DNA of 53,709 nucleotides from an uncultured Halieaceae bacterium (lineage in GTDB: Bacteria > Pseudomonadota > Gammaproteobacteria > Pseudomonadales > Halieaceae), in contig CALJFL010000052.1 of NCBI GenBank assembly GCA_938074135.1, positions 1 through 53,709 of the forward strand. The letters run 5' to 3'. The position numbers and the translations under genes are program-made. Within the stretch, counting starts at the first letter, position 1; every line of letters starts with the position of its first letter. This document shows, one piece after another, positions 27,827 to 35,084 of the stretch. Below the pieces are notes generated by a model. That model did no database searches and was not told the origin of the DNA. It worked only from the letters and a program-made list of their open reading frames with translations.

Positions 27827-28389
27827 CTACGTCGAGCAAAATGCAAAGCCGCATGAAGCTGAACCGGCCGTCGGTCCGGCACAAGGCTCGCCCGCCCAAG
27901 CAACGTACACCGATTGGCGAAGCCTTTACCGCCGCCAACCTGCCCTGCACCTTGAGCTTGCAACACTGCACCGACTGCGGCGCGGCTCAGTACCCACCCC
28001 GGGAGCTCTGTCACGCCTGTCTGGGTGACCTGGTATGGCGCGAGACCTCCGGCAGTGGCGTCATCAGCAGCCGCGTCGATCTGCATCACAGCCTCTGGGA
28101 GTTTTTCAGGCGCCACACCGCACAAAAACCCTGGCCGATCGCCAGTATCGCACTGGATTGCGGACCCACGGTACTAGCCCACCTGGACCTGACCAGTTTC
28201 GACGCTGACAGCGCCGAGGCTGTAACCGCCGGTACGGCGGTACAGGTCTTTAGCCACAGCGACTGTTCGCAACAGGTCGTCCTGATTGCAGTCGCAGCTC
28301 AGGAGGCTATCGGCACGGCTGATCAGCGCCGCGACATCGCCGCAGGCCTCGGGCTGCTGGAGCCCGCACTCAAACCCGGAGGAATCTGA
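27823..28389 (+). CDS. DUF35 OB-fold/zinc-ribbon acyl-CoA-associated protein
   Basis: 188 residues from ATG 27823, which overlaps the thiolase-like TGA by 4 bases; the frame's earlier ATG at 27787 lies inside that gene. A rubredoxin-like zinc ribbon has Cys49, Cys52, Cys63 and Cys66 (CTDCG...CHAC), followed by an OB-fold (GSGVISSRVDLHHS, PWPIASIALDCGPTVLAHLD). DUF35 proteins bind and activate thiolase-like partners and acyl-CoA. Pairing with the Cys-less thiolase mirrors ChsH2 and Ltp2 in steroid degradation. An extra basic N-terminal stretch (residues 1-40) is of unknown role. Confidence 0.88.
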   Translation: MTTSSKMQSRMKLNRPSVRHKARPPKQRTPIGEAFTAANLPCTLSLQHCTDCGAAQYPPRELCHACLGDLVWRETSGSGVISSRVDLHHSLWEFFRRHTAQKPWPIASIALDCGPTVLAHLDLTSFDADSAEAVTAGTAVQVFSHSDCSQQVVLIAVAAQEAIGTADQRRDIAAGLGLLEPALKPGGI

Positions 28390-28390
28390 C

Positions 28391-29122
28391 ATGTCCGCAC
28401 ACGACACAATCGTAGTCACCGGGGGCAGCACTGGCATTGGCAGCGCTATTTGCCGGCAATTGCTGGACCAGGGCTACCAGGTCATTAATCTCGCGCGCCG
28501 GGCAGCCGAGTTTAGCGACGACCGGCTGCACAATATTGAGCTGGACCTGAGCGACCGCGATGCGACGACACAGGTCGCAACAGAATTGGCTGCGAATCAC
28601 CAGGTAACCGGCTTCGTGCACAATGCCGGCCTCATTCGAGCCGACCTGCTCGATGACGTCAGCCTGGAAGACTTCGACTACGTGGCCCAGGTCCATATCG
28701 GTGCCGCCATTACCCTCACCCAGGCTTTTTTGCCCGGCATGAAACAAGCCGGCTTCGGTCGCATTATCCTGATTACATCGCGGGCTGCACTTGGCTTGCA
28801 GACTCGCACCAGTTACTCGGCGACCAAGTCCGGCATGATGGGCATGGCCCGAACCTGGGCGCTGGAACTGGGCGAGTTCGGTATCACCGTCAACACGGTC
28901 GCGCCAGGCCCGATCGCCGCCACCGAGATGTTCCATAACGTGATCCCGGAGGGTGACCCCAAGCTCGACGCGATGGCTGCCAGCATCCCTGTGCGCCGAC
29001 TCGGATTGCCCGGTGATGTTGCGCGCGCTGTCTGTTTTCTCAATGATCCCGACAACAGTTTCATCACCGGCCAGACTCTGATGGTCTGCGGTGGCGCCAG
29101 CCTGGGATCGCTGGCCCTGTAA
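28391..29122 (+). CDS. SDR in the upper unit
   Basis: 243 residues from ATG 28391, with a strong GGAGGA 7 to 12 bases upstream; the frame's earlier ATG lies inside the DUF35 gene. Motifs are VTGGSTGIGSA, HNAG, ITSRAALG and Tyr-Ser-Ala-Thr-Lys (YxxxK), then PGPIAATEM. It sits between the retro-aldolase pair and the Rieske oxygenase. It could oxidise a dihydrodiol or a 2-hydroxyindoline made by the oxygenase, or reduce a ketone. No substrate is shown by the sequence. Confidence 0.88.
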   Translation: MSAHDTIVVTGGSTGIGSAICRQLLDQGYQVINLARRAAEFSDDRLHNIELDLSDRDATTQVATELAANHQVTGFVHNAGLIRADLLDDVSLEDFDYVAQVHIGAAITLTQAFLPGMKQAGFGRIILITSRAALGLQTRTSYSATKSGMMGMARTWALELGEFGITVNTVAPGPIAATEMFHNVIPEGDPKLDAMAASIPVRRLGLPGDVARAVCFLNDPDNSFITGQTLMVCGGASLGSLAL

Positions 29123-29143
29123 TCTTTGTGGAGGAATAACGTC

Positions 29144-30466
29144 ATGAACAAGGCTGTCAGCGAAGAGGAAATCGCATCTCTGGTAGAACCGACCCGCATC
29201 CATAAGCGGGCCTATGTCGACCCGGACATTTTCGAACTGGAGATGGAGCGTATCTGGGGTCAGGCCTGGATCTTTATCGGTCACGAATCCCAGGTGCCCG
29301 GGGCGGGCGACTACTTCACCACCAATATCAACCACAAGGTACCGGTGGTGATGGTGCGCGATAAAAGCGGTGACGTGCACGTGCTGCACAACCGCTGCGG
29401 CCACAAGGGCGCCAAGCTGGTCGAAAACCGCCAGGGCAATGCCCGCGGTGCATTTCGCTGCGCTTACCACGGCTGGACCTTCCGTCACGATGGCGGCCTG
29501 ATCAAGATTCCCGCCGAAGAGGGTTACGAGAACACCGGCTTCGACCTTAACGATCCGTGCAACAGCATGCAGCCACTGGCCCAGGTAGAAAGCTACCGTG
29601 GTTTCGTTTTTGCCACCCTGTCGAACAAGATTCCAGACCTAAAAACCTGGATGGGCGGCGCCATTGACTGTTTCGATAACCTTTGCGACCGCGCGCCAGA
29701 AGGTGAAGTGGAAGTTGCCGGCGGGGTGCTGCGCTACGAACACGACTGCAACTGGAAATACATTCTGGAAAACCTCAATGACACCATGCACCCCATGGTG
29801 GTGCACCAGTCAGTGGTACAGGCGGCCGAAGAGTACATCAGCACCCTTCCCGAGTCGGCCAGCTCACAACGGGCCGAAGCGGAAATCATCCCGCCCTTTG
29901 GCGCATCCTATGAGAACTTCGAGACCACCGGCATCACCGGATTTCGTTTTGGCCACCACTACGACGGCGGTAAAACCAGTATCCACGCCGACTACACAGT
30001 ACTGCCTGCTTACCATGAGGCGATGGTCAAGGCCTACGGCGAGGAGCGCACCAAAGAGATTTACTCCTTTAACACCCACAACACCTGCTACTACCCATCT
30101 CTGACCATCAAGACTGCCATTCAGAACATTCGCGTCATCAGACCGGTCTCGGTCAATAAGTTCATTGTCGAAAGCTGGTCTTTCCGCCTCAAGGGTGCCC
30201 CGGACGAGATGCTGCAGCGCACCATTCTTTATTCACGGCTGATTAACTCATCAGCCGGCATGGTCGGTCCGGATGACCTTGAGGTTTACCGACGCGTCCA
30301 GGAGGGGCTGGAGTCCGATGCCAGTGAATGGGTTGAGATGCACCGCCAGTATGGTCGCGACAAGGACCAGGGCGACCGGGTTGTGGGCGGCGGCCTGAGT
30401 GATCTCGATATGCGCACGCAGTATGGCGCCTGGCAGGAGTACATGACGAGTGAGGTGGGGGCATGA
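29144..30466 (+). CDS. Rieske-type aromatic oxygenase, alpha subunit
   Basis: 440 residues from ATG 29144, with GGAGGA upstream; the frame's ATG at 29126 lies before that site. The Rieske [2Fe-2S] ligands are Cys85-x-His87 (NRCGHKG) and Cys106-x2-His109 (FRCAYHGW). The mononuclear iron ligands are probably His216, His221 and a later Asp, with the bridging Asp213 in LNDTMHPMVVH. It inserts one or two oxygens into an aromatic ring. It forms a pair with the beta subunit, which it overlaps by 4 bases. No ferredoxin or reductase gene lies nearby, so electrons must come from elsewhere. As the only oxygenase in the upper unit it is the best candidate for attack on the indole ring. Confidence 0.93.
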   Translation: MNKAVSEEEIASLVEPTRIHKRAYVDPDIFELEMERIWGQAWIFIGHESQVPGAGDYFTTNINHKVPVVMVRDKSGDVHVLHNRCGHKGAKLVENRQGNARGAFRCAYHGWTFRHDGGLIKIPAEEGYENTGFDLNDPCNSMQPLAQVESYRGFVFATLSNKIPDLKTWMGGAIDCFDNLCDRAPEGEVEVAGGVLRYEHDCNWKYILENLNDTMHPMVVHQSVVQAAEEYISTLPESASSQRAEAEIIPPFGASYENFETTGITGFRFGHHYDGGKTSIHADYTVLPAYHEAMVKAYGEERTKEIYSFNTHNTCYYPSLTIKTAIQNIRVIRPVSVNKFIVESWSFRLKGAPDEMLQRTILYSRLINSSAGMVGPDDLEVYRRVQEGLESDASEWVEMHRQYGRDKDQGDRVVGGGLSDLDMRTQYGAWQEYMTSEVGA

Positions 30467-30942
30467 GTAGTGTCGACCTGAAGGCAGTAGAAGATTTTCT
30501 CTACCAGGAGGCTGCCGTCCTGGACAGGCCCGACCTGGACGCCTGGCTAGCCTTGTATACGCCAAACGGAACCTACTGGCTGCCGGCCATGGAAGATCAG
30601 CCGGACTTCTTGAACCACGTGTCTCACATGTACGATGACCGGGTCATGATGGAGATCCGGCGGCGCAATTTCGTTCACCCGCGCGCCGCGTCCAAGGACT
30701 CAGCGGTACGCTGTTCGCATCTTATCGGCAACGTCCGCGAACAGGGCAAGACCGATGCCGGGGACCACATCATCACCTCCAACTTTCAGGTTGTCATGTG
30801 GTATCGCGACGAACAACGACTGTTCGCCGGTACTTACGAGCACCATTTACAGCCGCAGGGCGACAGCTTTTTGATCCGTCATAAGAAAGTGATGCTGATA
30901 AATCCCGAAGCGCCGCAGAAAACAATGGTTATCTACCTGTAA
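30463..30942 (+). CDS. Rieske-type aromatic oxygenase, beta subunit
   Basis: 159 residues, the usual size of the non-catalytic small subunit. Seen are VEDFLYQEAAVLDRPDLDAWLALYTPNGTYWLP, then the conserved basic stretch MMEIRRRNFVHPRAASKDSAVRCSHLIGNV, and the final FLIRHKKVMLIN. It folds as a cone and shapes the alpha3beta3 hexamer. It starts at the alpha-gene stop. The last 14 bases overlap the 3' end of the convergent BASS transporter gene. Confidence 0.93.
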   Translation: MSSVDLKAVEDFLYQEAAVLDRPDLDAWLALYTPNGTYWLPAMEDQPDFLNHVSHMYDDRVMMEIRRRNFVHPRAASKDSAVRCSHLIGNVREQGKTDAGDHIITSNFQVVMWYRDEQRLFAGTYEHHLQPQGDSFLIRHKKVMLINPEAPQKTMVIYL

Positions 30943-31852
30943 CGTCGGCGTAAGAAAGCGGGATATCCCTGTTCAGGTAACGGTGCAGATAAATCTGGCC
31001 GAAGCCAACCAGCAACGCTGCGCCACCGTAAATTAATACCGTGAACAGCACGTTATCACCCACCGGATCGGCCACGCCGGCCAAAGCCGGGAACAAAGAC
31101 GCCTTGATCAGCAGCCCGAGATTGCCGTTGCGCACGGTGACCTCGATATTGATCGCTGTATTATCGGGCCGCCGCACACGCGCCAACCAGGGTATCAGCC
31201 AAGAGGCTGTGGCCAGGAAAAACAGGAACAACAGCACCACCGCGAGATTGAAGAGGCCGAACTTTTCAAGGTCGACCCGCCCGGAGCCCATCGCACCAAT
31301 AACAATCAGCAAGATGATGAAGAGTGAGCCGCGGATACTGATTTTGGATACCCGGGGCGCCAGGTCAGGCAGAGCAACCAGAAGTACCATCCCAAGCATC
31401 AACGGCAACAGCAATATAAGTGCTATCTCGATAGCAACCTGACCGGCCGGCATAGTGAATTCGACGGGCATGTGCTGGGCAATCAGCAGTCCCAGCACAA
31501 TTGGCGTGGTCACCAGGCAGGCGACGGTTGTCACCCCGGTCAGGGCAATCGAGAGCGCCACGTGGCCACGACCGAGGAAGGTAAAGACATTGGACATGGT
31601 GCCACCCGGAATAGCGGCGCACAGTGCCAGTCCGATAGCGACTCCGGGATCCAGCGGAAAGACAGCAAGAAATAACAGAGCCAACAGGGGTACGCCGATA
31701 ATTTGCAATACGGTGCCCACCGCAATGGGCCAGGGGTTGCGAACCACGGCGGCAAAGTCTCGCACCCGCAGAGTCGCACCCATGCCAAACATGGCCAGTG
31801 CCAGCTGGGTCGCTGCAAACCAGTATTCATATTGGATATAGAACTCAAACAT
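30929..31852 (-). CDS. bile acid:sodium symporter (BASS) family transporter
   Basis: 307 residues from ATG 31852, preceded by AGGGTG; a GTG two codons earlier is possible. Eight to ten hydrophobic helices cover the chain. The family signature is seen as LCAAIPGGTMSNVFTFLGRGHVALSIALTGVTTVACLVTTP. BASS members move organic anions or 2-oxoacids with sodium. It converges on the Rieske unit and probably shares a transcript with the OYE gene upstream or has its own promoter in the 115-base gap. It may carry the aromatic acid, but this is not shown. Confidence 0.87.
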   Translation of the reverse strand: MFEFYIQYEYWFAATQLALAMFGMGATLRVRDFAAVVRNPWPIAVGTVLQIIGVPLLALLFLAVFPLDPGVAIGLALCAAIPGGTMSNVFTFLGRGHVALSIALTGVTTVACLVTTPIVLGLLIAQHMPVEFTMPAGQVAIEIALILLLPLMLGMVLLVALPDLAPRVSKISIRGSLFIILLIVIGAMGSGRVDLEKFGLFNLAVVLLFLFFLATASWLIPWLARVRRPDNTAINIEVTVRNGNLGLLIKASLFPALAGVADPVGDNVLFTVLIYGGAALLVGFGQIYLHRYLNRDIPLSYADVTGR

Positions 31853-31967
31853 AGTCACCCTGCTCGCGCTGGCCGGGCCACATTGTCGCTTAAAGCCATG
31901 CCGACTGTCGCCCCGTGCAATGTTGGGACGCTATCGCGGTAGTCGCGGGCAACCGGTCCAACCCGGT

Positions 31968-33254
31968 TCACGGCCTGTCGGCGAGCAATTCCTTTTGCAG
32001 GCTCATCACCCGGCGGGTCGCCGCGAACACTGACAGCGCAGGTGCTGCCTGCCCGGTCTTCCCGAGGGCGTCCAGTTGCGCGTAGTACCAGAACTGCACC
32101 GCAAACCCGGCGACCGCGCGCAGGGCTTTGATCCCTTCCAGAAAGCTTAGCCAAGCGGGGAACAGGGATAGTTCCTGTTCGTAACGGGGCAGTTCATCGA
32201 GCCCGCCCAACAAACGGGCGGGCGCATCGGTCATCACACACATGGGCCGGCCAAGTCCAATCAGGTCGGCACCACCGCCCGCTACCGCTTGCTCCATCGC
32301 CGCACGGCGACGAAAGCCGCCGGTTACCATCAGCGGAATAGACACTTTCTCCTGAATCGCCAGCGCAAAGTCGACAAAGTAGGCCTCGCGCATCATGGTC
32401 GACTCGGCAACATTCTGTTTTTCCTCTTCCTCGAGACCCTCCATACCCATAAGCTTGGGCTGCTCATAAGTACCGCCGGAGATTTCGATCAGGTCGACAC
32501 TGGCCGCCTCCAGCCAGGTGGCAACCTGCAGGCTGTCCTCGAAGGCAAAGCCGCCCTTCTGGAAATCAGCGCTATTGAGCTTCACTGACACCGGGAATTC
32601 GGGCCCCACCGCGGCGCGCACCTCGGCGATAATCTCCAACAGGGGCCGGGCACGGTTGGCCAGTTCGCCGCCGTACTGATCGGTCCGCAGGTTGGTCCGT
32701 GGGCTCAGGAACTCAGACAGCAGGTAGCCGTGAGCGGCGTGCACCTGCACCCCCGTAAAACCAGCAGCTTTCACCGCCGCCGCGCAGACGCCAAAGCGCC
32801 GCACGATATCTTCTATCTCAGCTACGGTCAGGGCCACCGGTTCACCGAATTGCCCGCCGGGCAAACCGACTTTGACCGCCGAGGGCGCCTTGGGATGCGG
32901 GTTGACGTTGGCCTGGGTCTGGCGGCCGGCATGGCTGATCTGCGCCCAGAAGTGGTTGCCCTTGCGGGTGGCGGCCTTCGCCCAGCTCGACAGGGCCTGC
33001 TGCATCGCGGCGTCGGGTTCCCTGTCGATCACCACATTACCGGGCCGTTCCAGATGATCGGCGTCTACCTGGATATTGCCTGACAAGAGCATCCCCGCAC
33101 CACCGTCACTCCATAGTCCGTAGAGCTGTTCCAGCGCCTCGGTGGGAATACCGGCGGGCGTTGCCAGACCCTCGGTCATCGCTGCCTTGGCCAATCGGTT
33201 AGGGAGTGTCGCGCCACAGGGCAGCGTGACTGTTTGAGCAAGTAGATTGTCCAT
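31968..33254 (-). CDS. NADH:flavin oxidoreductase, OYE family (second copy)
   Basis: 428-residue FMN TIM-barrel. It starts with LPCGATLPNRLAKAAMTEGLA, has the catalytic segment GVQVHAAHGYLLSEFLSPRTNLRTDQYGG and the phosphate-binding IPLMVTGGFRRRAAMEQAV. It lacks the iron-sulfur and FAD domains of 2,4-dienoyl-CoA reductase. It reduces activated C=C bonds. It is divergent from the solute-binding protein gene, and the gap holds an 18-bp palindrome. No copy of the MarR-type palindrome was found, so it is probably outside that regulon. Confidence 0.9.
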   Translation of the reverse strand: MDNLLAQTVTLPCGATLPNRLAKAAMTEGLATPAGIPTEALEQLYGLWSDGGAGMLLSGNIQVDADHLERPGNVVIDREPDAAMQQALSSWAKAATRKGNHFWAQISHAGRQTQANVNPHPKAPSAVKVGLPGGQFGEPVALTVAEIEDIVRRFGVCAAAVKAAGFTGVQVHAAHGYLLSEFLSPRTNLRTDQYGGELANRARPLLEIIAEVRAAVGPEFPVSVKLNSADFQKGGFAFEDSLQVATWLEAASVDLIEISGGTYEQPKLMGMEGLEEEEKQNVAESTMMREAYFVDFALAIQEKVSIPLMVTGGFRRRAAMEQAVAGGGADLIGLGRPMCVMTDAPARLLGGLDELPRYEQELSLFPAWLSFLEGIKALRAVAGFAVQFWYYAQLDALGKTGQAAPALSVFAATRRVMSLQKELLADRP

Positions 33255-33329
33255 GGTGATCCTGTTCAGGGCTAGTTGGATTCACGCTTCGCGCGCAGCC
33301 GGTGGCCAGGCACAAACGGTGGAGGCAAC

Positions 33330-33347
33330 GTTAAAGTCAGCTTTAAC
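33330..33347. promoter_or_regulatory. 18-bp palindrome between divergent genes
   Basis: GTTAAAG (33330-33336), TCAG, CTTTAAC (33341-33347): a perfect 7-4-7 inverted repeat in the 171-base gap between the OYE gene (start 33254) and the solute-binding protein gene (start 33426), roughly centred. It differs in arm sequence from the ATTTTA/TAAAAT sites, so a different regulator is likely. Confidence 0.6.
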
Positions 33348-33425
33348 TCTGGTGCTGGCCAAGTCGAGGGCGTTACTATAACCGCCTTCGACCAAGACTG
33401 AAAAATACCAACGAGGGTGTAGCAC

Positions 33426-34181
33426 ATGACAACACGGATTTTACTGTTCGTCGCCGGACTTGTCCTGGCCTCCAGCGCCGCCTGGGCCGAGACAAGCATC
33501 AAGCTGATGGCCAACACCTCGCCGCCCTATGCCGATGCCAAGCTACCGGAGCAGGGGCTGGCACTGGAACTGGTACGCCACGTTTTCTCGCGCACCAATC
33601 ATGCTCCCGAGATCACCATCGAGAACTGGTCCAGGGCGATTGAGGGTGCTGAACTGGGTGTCTACGACGGCCTCGCCTCGGTGTGGTATACCGATGAGCG
33701 CAACGAAAACCTGCATTTCAGCGAACCGTATATCAGCAGCAAACTCATCATCGTGAAGCTGCGGGCACGGCGTGGCGGACTGCGCAACCTGCAGGACCTG
33801 GCCGGGAGGCGCCTGGGTGTCCGCTCCGACTACGCCTACGGTATAGATTTTGACTCCATACCGAACCTCACGCTGGTCAAGGAAAACCACCTTATCCAGA
33901 ACCTGCTGAACCTGCTCAATGGCTCAGTCGACCTCGTCATCGGTGACCAGCGCACCATGGCCATGCAGATCAATGAATATCTGGGTGACCAGCGCAGCAA
34001 ATTCGAGGTCGTTAGTCTTGAGTTACCGCAGCGTGAGCGCCATGTCGCACTCCATCGTGACTTCGCCGCCCACAAGGAAGTCATTGCCGACTTCAACAAG
34101 GCCCTGGCAGGGGCTCGCAACGACGGCTCCTACGATGCCATCATCAACAAGTGGGACGAGCGGTACGGCGGTATCAAGTAA
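33426..34181 (+). CDS. periplasmic solute-binding protein, family 3 (orphan)
   Basis: 251 residues with a signal peptide (cut near AAWA-ETS). The two-lobed amino-acid-binding fold is visible in ANTSPPYADAKLPEQGLALEL, FSEPYISSKLIIV, LQDLAGRRLGVRSDYAYG and GSVDLVIGDQRT. A GAGGGTG site precedes the ATG. No permease or ATPase gene is adjacent, so it may serve a distant ABC system or act as a sensor-type binding protein. The ligand is unknown. Confidence 0.85.
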   Translation: MTTRILLFVAGLVLASSAAWAETSIKLMANTSPPYADAKLPEQGLALELVRHVFSRTNHAPEITIENWSRAIEGAELGVYDGLASVWYTDERNENLHFSEPYISSKLIIVKLRARRGGLRNLQDLAGRRLGVRSDYAYGIDFDSIPNLTLVKENHLIQNLLNLLNGSVDLVIGDQRTMAMQINEYLGDQRSKFEVVSLELPQRERHVALHRDFAAHKEVIADFNKALAGARNDGSYDAIINKWDERYGGIK

Positions 34182-34197
34182 GCGCTGGTAAGCGTGC

Positions 34198-34220
34198 GGC
34201 CGACGAGTTGCTCGTCGGTC
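34198..34220. terminator. convergent hairpin (probable bidirectional terminator)
   Basis: A perfect 8-bp stem CCGACGAG (34200-34207) with CTCGTCGG (34211-34218) and a TTG loop, extendable by a G-T and a G-C pair. It lies in the 58-base gap between the convergent solute-binding protein and PPK2 genes. There is no strong T-run. Confidence 0.5.
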
Positions 34221-34239
34221 GCTGTTCAGCTCGGCGTCT

Positions 34240-35016
34240 TCAGCCGAAATCCTGCGGCACGAAACGCCGCTTCTTCATCGTTTTGCGGTCGTCGTAAGCC
34301 GCTTTCTTGTCCGGCTTGGGCAAGGTGACAATGGCCTCCGCCAGGGGCTCATAGGGGATTTCACCAAGCAGGTGGCGGATACAATTGAGATGAGCCGCCC
34401 GCTTGTCATCAGACGGGACGATATTCCAGGGGCTGAACTTGGTATCGGTGGCATCCAGCATCAGGTCTCGCGCCCGTGAATACTCATACCAGCGGCGTCT
34501 CGCCTCGAGGTCCATGTCGCTGAGCTTCCATTGCTTTTCAGCCTTGTTGATACGGCTCTTGAAACGTTTCTCCTGCTCCTTGCTACTGACTTCCAGCCAG
34601 TATTTGAACAGCAAGATACCGTCAGTGATGATCTCCCCTTCCAGGCCCGGAATGACCTGGAGAAAATGGTCGGATTCCGCCTCGGTACAAAAGCCCATCA
34701 CCCGCTCAACGCCCGCGCGGTTATACCAGCTGCGGTCGAATATCACGACCTCACCCGCTGCGGGCATGTGCTTGATGTAGCGCTGCATGTACATCTGGGT
34801 TTTTTCGCGGTCACTGGGCGCCGGCAGTGCCACCACCCTGAAAACCCTTGCGCTGACACGCTCGGTGATGGCCTTGATGATGCCGCCCTTGCCAGCCGCA
34901 TCCCGCCCCTCGAACACGATAACGATACGCTGGCCGGTATTTTTGACCCACTCCTGCATTGCCACAATCTCAGCTTGCAGCTTGCGCAATTCTTTCTCGT
35001 AAAGTTCTTTTTCCAT
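34240..35016 (-). CDS. ppk2: polyphosphate kinase 2
   Basis: 258 residues from ATG 35016 (EKELYEKELRKLQ), with GGAG about 10 bases upstream; the longer frame adds seven residues. P-loop GRDAAGKGG at 37-45, the lid region ALPAPSDREKTQMYMQRY, and the Walker B-type segment VVIFDRSWYNRAGVERVMGFC are all PPK2 hallmarks. The enzyme transfers phosphate between polyphosphate and nucleotides; one-domain PPK2s of this size (class I) phosphorylate nucleoside diphosphates. It lies 69 bases after the start-distal end of the Ser/Thr kinase gene on the same strand. Confidence 0.93.
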   Translation of the reverse strand: MEKELYEKELRKLQAEIVAMQEWVKNTGQRIVIVFEGRDAAGKGGIIKAITERVSARVFRVVALPAPSDREKTQMYMQRYIKHMPAAGEVVIFDRSWYNRAGVERVMGFCTEAESDHFLQVIPGLEGEIITDGILLFKYWLEVSSKEQEKRFKSRINKAEKQWKLSDMDLEARRRWYEYSRARDLMLDATDTKFSPWNIVPSDDKRAAHLNCIRHLLGEIPYEPLAEAIVTLPKPDKKAAYDDRKTMKKRRFVPQDFG

Positions 35017-35084
35017 GGGCTCTCCGGCTCCACACAAGACGCCGAAGCTTAAACCGGGAAGGTCACATTCGCCAGCGGGAGTGG

